From assembly GCA_036501625.1 (NCBI GenBank), contig DASXZY010000018.1:31656-95655 (forward strand): a stretch of DNA of 64,000 nt, read 5' to 3'. The notes under the pieces were generated by a model. The model saw only the letters and a program-made list of their open reading frames with translations, was not told where the DNA came from and ran no database searches. This document shows positions 1 through 8,858 of the stretch, one piece after another. The position numbers were made by a program, and so were the translations under genes. How positions within the stretch are numbered: the first letter of the stretch is position 1; every line of letters begins with the position of its first letter. Origin of the DNA: Palsa-1400 sp036501625. GTDB lineage: Bacteria; Verrucomicrobiota; Verrucomicrobiia; Limisphaerales; Palsa-1400.

Positions 1-891
1 TTCCTTGAGGGCGATTTTCTTCGGCTCCTCCGGCAGGTTGTTTTGCTCGATCTGTTCGCGCAAATCCTTGGCCTCGGCCGTGCCGGGATCGACTTCTCCC
101 AATTCGCGCTGGATGGCGCGGATTTGCTCGCGCAGGAAGAAATCGCGCTGGTTCTTGGACATCGAGGTGACGACCTCGTTCTGGATTTTGGAGCCGAGCT
201 TGACGACTTCGAGTTCGCGGCTCAAAAGGGGCAGCAAGCGCGTCAGGCGGTCTTTGACGCCCGGCGTTTCCAGCAGGCGCTGGCGCTCTTCCAGGCTGAG
301 ATTCAAATTGGCCGCGATAAGGTCCGCCAGCTTGGCCGGCTCCTCGGTGTTCAAGGCGGCGATTTTGACCTGCTCGGCCAAGGTGGGGGAGAGTTTGATG
401 ATCTCTTGAAATTCGCGCTCGGCCGTCCGCGTCAGTGCTGTCAATTCTAAAGACTCGTCGGCCACGTCCTTGAGCTTCTCGATGTGGGCAATCAGGTAGG
501 GCGTTTGCGCGGTGTAATCCAGGACGCGAAAGCGGCGCAATCCTTCCACGGCCACGCGCACGGTGCCATCGGGAAACTTGAGCATCTTGAGCACGCGCCC
601 GGCGCAGCCAAAGGGGTAGAGGTCTCCCGGAACCGGGTTTTCAATTTCCGGCGTGCGTTGCAAAACAAGTCCCAGAAAACGGTCGCCGGCCACGACGTCA
701 TCAATGAGGCGGATGCTCTGGGCCGTCTCGACCAGCAGATGAGTGACGGTGCCCGGGAAAATAACAATGTCCGACAAGCCCAGGATCGGAAGCGATTCCG
801 GGAGGGACTTGGACCAAATCTTGGTGCCCGAGGGGTCCGGGGCGCTGCCGGCGCCAAGAATGTTGATAAATTCAGTTTCCGGTGTCGTCAT
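1..891 (-). CDS. lon: Lon ATP-dependent protease, N-terminal part (cut by window edge)
   Basis: Cytoplasmic AAA+ serine protease that degrades misfolded and regulatory proteins. The 297 visible residues cover the substrate-binding Lon N-terminal domain (about 32-225, starting LPILGLSDIVIFPG) and the helical linker with the family signature FLREQIRAIQRELGE (about 252-266). The ATPase and Ser/Lys protease domains lie outside the window. The ATG at 891 gives MTTPETEF and a normal-length leader. It begins 12 bases after the hsp20 stop on the same strand, so the two are probably co-transcribed as a proteostasis unit. Identification is firm; completeness cannot be judged. Confidence 0.93.
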   Translation of the reverse strand, partial: MTTPETEFINILGAGSAPDPSGTKIWSKSLPESLPILGLSDIVIFPGTVTHLLVETAQSIRLIDDVVAGDRFLGLVLQRTPEIENPVPGDLYPFGCAGRVLKMLKFPDGTVRVAVEGLRRFRVLDYTAQTPYLIAHIEKLKDVADESLELTALTRTAEREFQEIIKLSPTLAEQVKIAALNTEEPAKLADLIAANLNLSLEERQRLLETPGVKDRLTRLLPLLSRELEVVKLGSKIQNEVVTSMSKNQRDFFLREQIRAIQRELGEVDPGTAEAKDLREQIEQNNLPEEPKKIALKE

Positions 892-903
892 GCGCTGCGC
901 CGC

Positions 904-1275
904 TCATTGGCGCGATGAGACAAAGGGAAAATCGACGCGCAGAAAGCCGTTTTGGTAGGCCGCCTTGCCGCGCGAGACATCGCAATCTTCGGGAAGATCA
1001 ATAATGGTTTCAAAAGCGCCATAGTCGATTTCCATCACTTGGAATTTGCATTGGGCCGCGCGGCAGCCGTCGGGCCGCTGGCCGCTGATGCGAAGGCTGT
1101 TGCCTTCCACGGTCAATTCCAGGTTTTCCCGTTGCATGCCAGCCAGCTCGACTTTTATGACCAGGCCGGTATCGCAGAGATAGACATCGGTGTTGGGGGA
1201 CCAGTGAGCTTCGTGGTGGCTTGTTTTAGCCAGGCTTTGCTTGGCAAAATGCACGGTGGAACTTATTTTATACAT
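904..1275 (-). CDS. Hsp20/alpha-crystallin small heat shock protein
   Basis: A 123-residue ATP-independent holdase chaperone. An alpha-crystallin domain spans about residues 25-118: it opens WSPNTDVYLCDTGLVIKVEL, contains LELTVEGNSLRISGQR, and ends with the AYQNGFLRVDFP strand typical of Hsp20. The N-terminal arm is short and there is almost no C-terminal tail; the usual I-x-I/V anchor motif is absent, so oligomerisation may differ. It lies directly upstream of lon on the same strand. The start at 1275 (MYKISSTV) is the only ATG that keeps the whole domain. Confidence 0.9.
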   Translation of the reverse strand: MYKISSTVHFAKQSLAKTSHHEAHWSPNTDVYLCDTGLVIKVELAGMQRENLELTVEGNSLRISGQRPDGCRAAQCKFQVMEIDYGAFETIIDLPEDCDVSRGKAAYQNGFLRVDFPFVSSRQ

Positions 1276-1345
1276 GGCACAGGGGAAGTGTAGTTAATGG
1301 TGATGGATCAAGCAAGGACATGTGCGTGAGGTGCTGAGGTGCGTG

Positions 1346-1552
1346 TTAGTTCTGTTTGACAATTATTTTCGCGCGCCCGGTCTTGCGCGCGCTGAAAACA
1401 ATGGAGGTTCTTGCTCCCGCGGCGTGGGAATTTGAACAACCGCAATGAGTGTCGCGCTGGAAACTGAACTTGCGCCGGCGTAATTTAGCTTTCAGAAATA
1501 GGCCCGCCGTAGCCGCGACGACACTCAAGGCCGCAATTTTCTGCCAATCCAT
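1346..1552 (-). CDS. Small membrane protein with Cys motif, FeoB-associated-like
   Basis: A 68-residue protein with one N-terminal membrane segment (about residues 5-22), a basic RRRK stop-transfer cluster and then an HCGCS motif. This layout (MDWQ start, single helix, Cys cluster) resembles small FeoB-associated Cys-rich membrane proteins, but no feoA or feoB is in the window and the residues after the motif are uncharacteristic. Function not assigned. It is preceded by 174 bases without a gene. Coding status rests on the membrane-plus-Cys pattern only. Confidence 0.5.
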   Translation of the reverse strand: MDWQKIAALSVVAATAGLFLKAKLRRRKFSFQRDTHCGCSNSHAAGARTSIVFSARKTGRAKIIVKQN

Positions 1553-1726
1553 AGTTGCTAAGATACCTCTTTGTGAACTTCGCGCAACTGGATGTTTTTT
1601 TGATTCTAATTTTTCCCCGGCTGGCGCCCCATTGCGGAAGCGTTCTGCGACGACGATCTGATCACGGCAGGCGGCTCCGCCACCTTCTTGAGTTTGGAAA
1701 TTCCGAATGCTGCAACGCGGCTCAAA

Positions 1727-2284
1727 TCATTGGCCGGGCCGGCTGGCGAGGGTGGGATTTGGATTGGCGACGACGACTGTCAAGCGCATCAGCTTCAAAT
1801 CCGCGGCGTTCAAATTGGTGCCGAGGAGGGTGATTCTTTCATCGGCGTTGGGGGCCAGGGCGGTTCCAGTTTTGGAGGCCGTGCCCACTTTAAATCCTTT
1901 GGCATCGCAGACAGCCACTTCAATGATCGGCGTAATTTCCTTCGGGCCGGTATTTGTCACATAAATTGTTCCCCTGACGCCGCTGATGGTCCCAATCAGC
2001 GCCAATTTGGATGCGGCCAGGCCGTCATCGATTTTGGCGGAAATGACGGCAGGCTTCGCTGGTTGCGCGGCGGCGATGTGCGGGCGCGCGGCGGGAACTG
2101 CGGCGGGCTGGCTCGGATCATCGACCAAGCCGGGATTGCGATTGACGCTGGTCGGGGCCAGGCGCTTGTTGGGGTCTTTGAGGATGGGATGAAGTATCTG
2201 CATCGGCGATGTGCCGACCTGAGCCTTGGCCGCAATGGCGCAAGCCAGGGCGACCGTTAAAACCGCCATGAAAGGCATTCGCAT
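1727..2284 (-). CDS. Secreted protein of unknown function
   Basis: 185 residues. A signal peptide is clear at residues 1-21 (hydrophobic core then AAKAQ). A Pro/Ala-rich linker (about 40-85) leads to a beta-rich C-terminal half containing LIGTISGVRGTIYVTNTG and repeated short hydrophobic strands, reminiscent of an immunoglobulin-like or FxLYD-type domain: it speaks of 'TNTGPKEITP...VAVCDAKGFKVG'. I recognise no specific family. It is transcribed divergently from the GH3 gene, with 192 bases between the two starts. The start at 2284 is chosen because it opens the signal peptide. Confidence 0.7.
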   Translation of the reverse strand: MRMPFMAVLTVALACAIAAKAQVGTSPMQILHPILKDPNKRLAPTSVNRNPGLVDDPSQPAAVPAARPHIAAAQPAKPAVISAKIDDGLAASKLALIGTISGVRGTIYVTNTGPKEITPIIEVAVCDAKGFKVGTASKTGTALAPNADERITLLGTNLNAADLKLMRLTVVVANPNPTLASRPGQ

Positions 2285-2380
2285 AGTCCTCGCTTTCGTT
2301 TGATTTCAACTAGCATAGGCCAGCTCCCGCAAACCGCCAAGAGCAAATTCCGCGGCCGCCGCGCCAGGCGCAACTGGCAA

Positions 2381-2396
2381 ACTGTCATAGGACAGT
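2381..2396. promoter_or_regulatory. Palindrome between divergent genes, possible operator
   Basis: A perfect inverted repeat ACTGTC-ATAG-GACAGT sits 80 bases before the GH3 start and 96 bases before the divergent secreted-protein start. A second nested arm pair (TGTCA...TGACA) overlaps it. Size, symmetry and position fit a regulator site, but no cognate regulator is evident nearby. Confidence 0.3.
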
Positions 2397-2476
2397 GTGA
2401 CACTTCAGCGGATTCCGGCATTTCCAGTTTCACGCTTCCAAAATTTCATTTCTCTCTCCGGCCTCGGTTGGATAGA

Positions 2477-4690
2477 ATGGCCGCCATGCACCTTTTCTCG
2501 AATGGTTTGCGTGCCGCGGCGGCTTCAGCAATTGCAATTTTGGCGGCGCTGTTGTGCGGCGGCGCCGCGCGGGCGCAGGAAAGCAAGCCCCTCTACCTCG
2601 ATACAAGCAAATCCTTCGAGGCGCGCACGCGTGATCTGATTTCCCGCCTGACCCTTGAGGAAAAAGCCACCCTCCTCGACCACGAAGGCCCTGAGGTGGA
2701 ACGCTTCTCCATTAAGTCCGACAAATGGAACCAATGCCTTCACGGCGTTTGCTGGGACCGCCCCACCACCATGTTCCCAGTTTCAATCGCCATTGCGGCA
2801 ACCTGGGATCCCACGCGGGTGCATGAAGTTGCCAGCGTCATTTCCGATGAAGCGCGCGCGATTTATAATCTTTGGCATCAGCAACCGGATGTCTCCGCGC
2901 AGCACAAAGGGCTGATTTACCGCGCTCCCGTCATCAATATCAGCCGCAATCCTTACTGGGGCCGCATCGACGAATGTTATGGCGAAGACCCGTTTCTCAC
3001 GAGCAGCATTGGCGTGGCCTATGTTCGCGGATTGCAGGGAGATGACCCGAAATACCTGAAATTGGCCGCCACGCTGAAACATTACGCCGTCAACAACGTC
3101 GAGAAAGACCGCCAGCAGCTTTCCGCCAAGGTCAGCGAACGGATGCTCTATGAGTATTGGCTGCCGCATTTCCGCGCGTGCGTCGTCGAAGGGCACGCCC
3201 AATCGATCATGGCCTCCTACAATGCCATCAACGGCGTGCCCAACAACATCAATCACTTGTTATTGACAGACATTCTCAAGCATCAATGGGGGTTCGAGGG
3301 TTTCGTGGTGTCGGACCTCGGCGGCGTCAATACAATGGTGAACGGCCACATGAAAGGGCGGACGAGTTACGAGGACGCGGTCGCCGAATCGCTCAAGGCT
3401 GGGTGCGATTTTTCCGACCAGGAATTCAGGAAATACATTCCGGCCGCCGTGCGCCAGGGCCTCCTTCCCGAAGAGCGGCTGGACGACGCGGTCTATCGCC
3501 TGCTGCGCGTGCGCATGCGCCTCGGAGAATTCGACCCGCAGTCCATGGTTCCTTTCAGCCGCATTTCGCCCGAAGTCATTTGCAGCCCCGAACATCGCGC
3601 GCTGGCGCTGAACATGGCCCGCGAGTCTATCGTGCTGCTGAAAAATCAGGGCCAATTGCTCCCCCTCGACAAAACCAAATTGAAGCGCCTCGCCATCATT
3701 GGCCCGCACGCCGATTTGTTCACGCCGGGCGCCTACAGCGGAAAGGCCGAACGGCCTGTCAATCCGCTGCAAGGTTTCAAGAATCGCGCCGCGCCCGGCA
3801 CGGAAATCCTTTACGCCAAAGGCTGCGACATCGCCCCGCGGTCAAGCAGAAGAAGCGGCCCTCCGCCGGATGAAACAGCGCTGATCAAGGCCGCCGCCGA
3901 CGCCGCCCGCCAGGCCGACGCGGCCATCGTTCTGATCGGCACGACCGAAGCCATTGAGACGGAGGGAAGAGACCGCGCGACGCTCGCGTTGCCGGGCCGC
4001 CAGGAAGAGTTGATCGAAGCGGTGCGCGCCGCCAATCCGAAGACCGTCGCCGTCTTGATGAACGCGGGGCCGCTGGCCGTTCCCTGGATCAAAGAGCACG
4101 TGCCCGCCATCCTCGAAGCGTGGTGGGATGGCGTTGAGGGCGGCGATGCCATCGCGGACGTAGTCTTCGGCGATTACAATCCGGCGGGCCGCCTGCCGCT
4201 GACGGTTTACGCGTCGGACAGCCAGGTGCCGCCGCAGAATGAATACGATATTACAAAAGGATTCACCTACATGTATGTCAAAGGCCAGCCGCTGTTCGCA
4301 TTTGGCCGGGGATTGAGCTATACAAAATTCAAATACGGAAAGCTGAAACTATCCGCCCGCCGCATCACCTCGCACGACGAAATCACTGCGGCCATCGACA
4401 TCACCAATACCGGCAAGCGCGAGGGGGATGAAGTCGTCCAGCTTTACATCCATGAGGTCAAGCCCGCCTTGACGCGCCCCGCCGAAGAACTGCGCGGATT
4501 TGAGAGAATCCATCTCGCGCCCGGCGAAACGCGAAAAGTCACGCTCACCGTGCCAGGCGAAAAACTGGCGTTCTACGACGAAAGCATTCACGCTTTCCGC
4601 GTCAACCCCGGCCCATTTGAAATCCGCGTCGGGGCCGCCTCCGACGACATCCGCGCCAAAGACGAATTTCAGGTGGCAGGGAATTTTTGA
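2477..4690 (+). CDS. Glycoside hydrolase family 3 beta-glucosidase/beta-xylosidase
   Basis: A 737-residue exported exo-glycosidase that releases glucose or xylose from plant or algal oligosaccharides. It has a signal peptide (residues 1-33, ending ARA), the GH3 N-terminal TIM-barrel domain, the GH3 C-terminal alpha/beta domain and a fibronectin III-like domain at the C-terminus (ending around RVNPGPFEIRVG). The nucleophile aspartate is Asp280 in GFVVSDLGG. The arrangement resembles xylosidase-type GH3 enzymes more than cellobiases, but the substrate cannot be settled by eye. I use the ATG at 2477 (MAAMHLF); a second ATG is three codons later, and upstream in-frame sequence lacks a signal peptide. 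Confidence 0.92.
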   Translation: MAAMHLFSNGLRAAAASAIAILAALLCGGAARAQESKPLYLDTSKSFEARTRDLISRLTLEEKATLLDHEGPEVERFSIKSDKWNQCLHGVCWDRPTTMFPVSIAIAATWDPTRVHEVASVISDEARAIYNLWHQQPDVSAQHKGLIYRAPVINISRNPYWGRIDECYGEDPFLTSSIGVAYVRGLQGDDPKYLKLAATLKHYAVNNVEKDRQQLSAKVSERMLYEYWLPHFRACVVEGHAQSIMASYNAINGVPNNINHLLLTDILKHQWGFEGFVVSDLGGVNTMVNGHMKGRTSYEDAVAESLKAGCDFSDQEFRKYIPAAVRQGLLPEERLDDAVYRLLRVRMRLGEFDPQSMVPFSRISPEVICSPEHRALALNMARESIVLLKNQGQLLPLDKTKLKRLAIIGPHADLFTPGAYSGKAERPVNPLQGFKNRAAPGTEILYAKGCDIAPRSSRRSGPPPDETALIKAAADAARQADAAIVLIGTTEAIETEGRDRATLALPGRQEELIEAVRAANPKTVAVLMNAGPLAVPWIKEHVPAILEAWWDGVEGGDAIADVVFGDYNPAGRLPLTVYASDSQVPPQNEYDITKGFTYMYVKGQPLFAFGRGLSYTKFKYGKLKLSARRITSHDEITAAIDITNTGKREGDEVVQLYIHEVKPALTRPAEELRGFERIHLAPGETRKVTLTVPGEKLAFYDESIHAFRVNPGPFEIRVGAASDDIRAKDEFQVAGNF

Positions 4691-4712
4691 TCAGGCATGT
4701 TGGGCATGACAC

Positions 4713-4732
4713 TTATCGCATGTTTGCGATAA
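4713..4732. terminator. Stem-loop between convergent genes, probable bidirectional terminator
   Basis: A perfect 8-bp stem (TTATCGCA / TGCGATAA) with a 4-base loop lies between the GH3 stop and the convergent serine hydrolase stop. A run of T's follows 12 bases later on the plus strand (4745-4750). The stem is AT-rich compared with its surroundings. Confidence 0.5.
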
Positions 4733-4779
4733 CTATCAAAGCATGTTTTTCTTGAGTTCTGAAAGCAGTGGACAAGGCA

Positions 4780-6189
4780 TCAATGCGCCGGCTGGAAGAG
4801 GCACTCCTGGATTTTTCCGTCTGGCGTGCGGTAGATTAGCGCGGAGATCGCTCCGTCATGCGTGGCCAGCCGGACGTCCGCCACTTCCATTCCGCCTCGC
4901 TCGCTTCGATCCTTGATCTCAGCGCCCCTGGCCGGGCCGAGTGTTTTGAACCGGGCGGAGGCTTCACGGATTTTATCGGCTGTCAAATATCTGCTGAACT
5001 CGTCCCCAAGCTCAGTGCGGTCGATGCTCCCTTTTCGCAGGCTGTCGTAAAAATTCAAGGCCGCGCGGCCAGCATCCGGCCCGGCGATGACGGGGATCCA
5101 AGGCGCGTCCGGCATGATGAGTTTGGCCAGGACCACCTTTAACTCGTTGACCGCGTCCCATTCCTCGCAATCGGAAAGGATGACCAAAGCCGAGCGCGCC
5201 GCCGGCACCGTGACGTTCCATGTTTGGAAGCCGCTCACGGCGCCCTCGTGATTGAGAACAATGGTGTGCGCAATATTCTGCACACCGATGCCGCAACCGT
5301 ATTCGCGCTCCCGCCCGTCCGGCAGCCTGCGCGGCTCTGTCATCAAGGCGTAAGACTCCGCGTTCAGGACGCGGCCTCCGGTCAACGCCATGTCCCACTT
5401 GACCAAATCCAGCGCAGTGCAATTAAGCCCGGCCGCGCCATCGAGCCAGCCTTGGGCTTCGGGCCGGGCGCGTTTCTGGGGGCCGAGCGCGAAACGAGTG
5501 CAGCCTTCCGCCATGTCCCTGCCCGCGGGCGGGCCAAAGAAGGAATGGCCCATGCCCGCCGGCCGCAGGATGCGCTCCGTCATGAATTCGCCCAGCTTTT
5601 TCCCGCTCACCTTTTCCACGATGCGGCCAAGAATGACGAATCCGGTGTTGCTGTAAGACCATTTTGTCCCCGGCTCGAAATCCAGTTTGCCGCCCGCGTA
5701 GCGCTCGATCAAATCATCGGGTGAAATCGGGCTTTCCATTCGGCTGTCAACGAAATCCAGCGGATAATAATCGGGATAGCCGGAAACGTGATTCATCAAG
5801 TCCAGCAATGTGATGTCTTCCGCGCGGGTTAAATTCGGATAATAGCGGGCGACTTTGTCATGGACCGAAAGCTTGCCATCCTGCGCCAGGAGCAGGATGC
5901 AGGCGGCGGTGAATTGCTTCGTTACGGAACCAATGGAGAAAACGGTGTCGGTGGTGGCCAAGGCCCCGGTTTCCAAGGAACTTTGGCCGAACGCCCCGCT
6001 CCACACAACCGAACCGCCGCGCGCGATGGCCACGGACAGCCCGACGATTCCCCGCGCCCGCGCGTAATGAGAAATGTAATCCTCAACGGACGCGGGATCC
6101 AAAGACGCGGGCGGCGGCGGAACCCGGTTCTCGCAGAAAACCGCTGTGGCCGCCACGGTCCAACATAATATCGCCAGCGCCCATTTCAT
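4780..6189 (-). CDS. Serine hydrolase, beta-lactamase/class C-like fold
   Basis: A 469-residue exported enzyme of the beta-lactamase/penicillin-binding-protein superfamily (peptidase S12-type). It has a signal peptide (1-19, ending with a Cys) and the catalytic triad motifs: S88-V-T-K91, Y179-S-N181 and H314-E-G316. Such proteins act as esterases, D-peptidases or beta-lactamases; sequence alone does not tell which. The C-terminal 120 residues form a small extra domain. The ATG at 6189 follows the upstream stop by one base (TAATATG), indicating translational coupling; a more upstream start would overlap that gene and spoil the signal peptide. Confidence 0.85.
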   Translation of the reverse strand: MKWALAILCWTVAATAVFCENRVPPPPASLDPASVEDYISHYARARGIVGLSVAIARGGSVVWSGAFGQSSLETGALATTDTVFSIGSVTKQFTAACILLLAQDGKLSVHDKVARYYPNLTRAEDITLLDLMNHVSGYPDYYPLDFVDSRMESPISPDDLIERYAGGKLDFEPGTKWSYSNTGFVILGRIVEKVSGKKLGEFMTERILRPAGMGHSFFGPPAGRDMAEGCTRFALGPQKRARPEAQGWLDGAAGLNCTALDLVKWDMALTGGRVLNAESYALMTEPRRLPDGREREYGCGIGVQNIAHTIVLNHEGAVSGFQTWNVTVPAARSALVILSDCEEWDAVNELKVVLAKLIMPDAPWIPVIAGPDAGRAALNFYDSLRKGSIDRTELGDEFSRYLTADKIREASARFKTLGPARGAEIKDRSERGGMEVADVRLATHDGAISALIYRTPDGKIQECLFQPAH

Positions 6190-6190
6190 A

Positions 6191-7471
6191 TTACTTTTGC
6201 CGGGCCGCGAGGCCGGCGCGCTGCTCATTCAGCGCGTCCACCGCTGCGCCATCGGTGGGCGGGACGTTTTGCAAAAGCTGGTCAATAATGGAAATGCGCT
6301 GCGTGATTTGCTGCGGCGTCAATGTGCTGCCGCCATCGAATGCCGAGAAATCCTGGTTGCCATTGGCCATGTGAAACGTCAAATAGCCGCCGGCGGCCGC
6401 GTTTTGCGGCGGACCGAGTTCCAGTTCCCGGCCACCCAGATAAGGCGCCATTTGGGAGAGAATGGAATCGGACAATTGCCCGCCTTTGGCCATATCCATC
6501 AGCGTGCTCAGCGCCTGCGGGTTCTGCGGCGCCAGTTCCGCCAGCGCCTGCGCGGCGGCGGCCGGGCTGCCAGGGATGGCTCCTTGCGTGATTTGGATCA
6601 GAGTGGGCACGCCCGCGCCATCGGGCATCGCAGCCAGCGCGATGGAGGAATAATAAGGCCACTTCTCGGCGTATTGGGCGAGGTCAGCGGAGACGCTGGC
6701 GCCGTTGGCGGCTTGGCTGGCCAGCGCCTGAAACAACGGCAGGACATTCGCGCCGCCCAATTGGTCCATCGCGCCCAAATTCAACTGCTGCCGCACTGCG
6801 TCAAGAATAGCCTGTGAATACTGCCCCGGCGATTGCCCATCCAGCGCCTTGGCCAGCGCGGGAACGTCTGTGGGATAAATCGAGCTTTGCAAAACTTGCA
6901 GCATGGCCTGGGTGGACTCCGGCCCGCCGATTTGCGCGAGGGCATCCAGCATGGCGGACCGAATGGAATTGTAGCCCAAGGCATTCGCGCCGCTGACTCC
7001 GGCATAGCTGGCGTCGAGATTCTGCGCCAGGAATTGCTGGATGGCCGGGACGGAGGAGGGGCCTTGGCTGACCAATTGCTGGAGGGCGGCTTTCCATTGT
7101 TCCGCTTGGCCGGGAGTGATCGGTCCGGCGCCCGCAAGGTTGGTTAAGGTGGACATCAACTGGATGGCATCCACCCGCGCGATCTGCGGCGCAGGGGCCA
7201 CTGGGGGAACATACCGCCTCGGAGGCGGCGCGGCCGCGGCTTCGGGCCGGACGCTGGCCGCTTCCGAGGCGGCCGCGGCCGGGCGAGTTTGGGCAGGCGG
7301 GTGTTCCACTTCAGCGGCTGGCGCGGGCGCCGGTGGCGGCGTCGCGGGACTGGAATGAAAGGCCTTGAACGCGACGGCGCCCGCGATGATCAATACGGCC
7401 AGGATCAACACGGGCACAACGGGCGATTTTCTTGGAGGCGGCGGCTTGGGGGCCTTGTTCATTGAGGGCAA
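6191..7471 (-). CDS. Membrane-anchored HEAT-like repeat protein, unknown function
   Basis: 426 residues. A proline-rich cytoplasmic start (KPPPPRK) precedes one transmembrane helix (about 20-37), then a long Ala/Pro linker (38-98), then an alpha-helical domain with recurring units such as VPAIQQFLAQNLD, MLDALAQIGGPESTQAMLQVL and ALAELAPQNPQALSTLMDMA. These resemble HEAT/PBS-lyase repeats. No catalytic motif is visible. The protein is probably a periplasm-facing scaffold. It is coupled to the serine hydrolase downstream. Confidence 0.72.
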   Translation of the reverse strand: MPSMNKAPKPPPPRKSPVVPVLILAVLIIAGAVAFKAFHSSPATPPPAPAPAAEVEHPPAQTRPAAAASEAASVRPEAAAAPPPRRYVPPVAPAPQIARVDAIQLMSTLTNLAGAGPITPGQAEQWKAALQQLVSQGPSSVPAIQQFLAQNLDASYAGVSGANALGYNSIRSAMLDALAQIGGPESTQAMLQVLQSSIYPTDVPALAKALDGQSPGQYSQAILDAVRQQLNLGAMDQLGGANVLPLFQALASQAANGASVSADLAQYAEKWPYYSSIALAAMPDGAGVPTLIQITQGAIPGSPAAAAQALAELAPQNPQALSTLMDMAKGGQLSDSILSQMAPYLGGRELELGPPQNAAAGGYLTFHMANGNQDFSAFDGGSTLTPQQITQRISIIDQLLQNVPPTDGAAVDALNEQRAGLAARQK

Positions 7472-7517
7472 ATGTTAATCGTCATGGGGGATGAAACAAG
7501 CCCGCAAATCCAAAGTT

Positions 7518-8828
7518 TCAATAAATCCACAGCATGGCGATGCCGCTTTCGACTGTTTTGACCGGGTCCCCGGACAGCGGCACCAAGCTTGGCGCGAGCG
7601 TGAGGCCCTTGACGCTGTGCAGGAGCTTGGCGGCCAGGCGCGATTTGACCGCGTAGTTGACATTTTGCGGCACTACGCCCGAAGCCTCCAGCATGGTCAT
7701 GTCGTTCAACCGCGCCACCACGATGCCAACCACTTCCCCATGCGTGTCGCACAGCGGGCCGCCGGAATTGCCGGGCTGCACCGGGACGCTGATTTGATAC
7801 TCCCTGGGGTCGTCCTCCATGCCGGCCAGGCTGCTGATCTTGCCGTCGGTGTACTTCGGCTCGACGCCTTGCAATTGGATGTTGGGAAAGCCGATGGTGA
7901 ACACTTCCTGCCCCAGGCTGGCCGTATCTTTCTGGGAAATGGAGAGCGGCTCGAAATTGCCCCCATCAACTTTCAGCACCGCCAAATCGTTGGTCAAGTC
8001 GTCCGCCGCGATTTTGGCGCGAAAGACCTGGCCCTGGTAATGCACCTCAATTTTATCCGCGCCATCGACGACGTGATGGTTGGTCACCAGGTAGCCGTCT
8101 CTTGTCACAAAAAAGCCCGAACCAATGGCGTGCAGCCGGTGATGATTGGGCAGCGAATCAAAGGGATGGCTCCGCGCTTTCGGGGCCTCAGCCGTGGCCG
8201 TGAAGGCCAGCCCGTCCTTTAACATGGCCGCCGGAATGTCCTTGCGCGCGCAAGCGCGTCCCGCATCGTACCCGCGAATCGTCCGCTCGCCGGAGCGGCT
8301 GGTCACGCTCATCGGCCCGGTCGCTTTAGCAAAAACGGTAATGGTGTCGCCATCCGCGTAAACGGGCGGCAGATGGCGGATGGCAATGATCGTGGGATCG
8401 CGCTGCCCCGGCGAAAGCTCGGCCAGCGCGCCATCGGGAGTGACCGCCAAAATTTTCGCGCCAGCCAGCTTGTGCCAATCCGCCTGCGACTTGCGCAAAT
8501 CATAAACCACGCCCTCGACTTCGCGGAAAAGCCCCGCTTCGACCGCCTGGTTGAATTCTGATTCCGCGCGTTGTTGCGCCGCGCTCTTGGCGGTGGCGAG
8601 TTTTTCGGGCGTGATGCCCCATGAATCCAGAAATGCCTTGGAAAGTTGTTCCGCCTTCACCGTCCCGCCGCCGTCCGGAAGAATCAGCGCGACTCGTCCG
8701 CCCGAGACAATATGCACATCCTGAATGTGGTCATAGAAGACGCCGTCCACGGTGGCGAAGGTCATTTTCTGCCCCGCCCAGCATGGCCAAGCCAGAGCGG
8801 CGGCGAGAAAAACGGCCAGCCATTTCAT
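7518..8828 (-). CDS. Trypsin-like serine protease, DegP-type without PDZ
   Basis: A 436-residue exported protease. A signal peptide (1-18) leads to a roughly 200-residue N-terminal region unlike DegP, opening with MTFATVDGVFYDHIQDVHI. The C-terminal S1C peptidase domain has its triad at His252 (GYLVTNHHVV), Asp281 (NDLAVLK) and Ser355 (GNSGGP). No PDZ domain follows the protease domain; the protein ends 80 residues after the active serine. It probably acts in envelope quality control or processing. The gene is separated from the downstream HEAT-like gene by 46 bases and may share its transcript. Confidence 0.9.
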   Translation of the reverse strand: MKWLAVFLAAALAWPCWAGQKMTFATVDGVFYDHIQDVHIVSGGRVALILPDGGGTVKAEQLSKAFLDSWGITPEKLATAKSAAQQRAESEFNQAVEAGLFREVEGVVYDLRKSQADWHKLAGAKILAVTPDGALAELSPGQRDPTIIAIRHLPPVYADGDTITVFAKATGPMSVTSRSGERTIRGYDAGRACARKDIPAAMLKDGLAFTATAEAPKARSHPFDSLPNHHRLHAIGSGFFVTRDGYLVTNHHVVDGADKIEVHYQGQVFRAKIAADDLTNDLAVLKVDGGNFEPLSISQKDTASLGQEVFTIGFPNIQLQGVEPKYTDGKISSLAGMEDDPREYQISVPVQPGNSGGPLCDTHGEVVGIVVARLNDMTMLEASGVVPQNVNYAVKSRLAAKLLHSVKGLTLAPSLVPLSGDPVKTVESGIAMLWIY

Positions 8829-8858
8829 GCTCCACTATCCCACGAGACTACCGAGATT

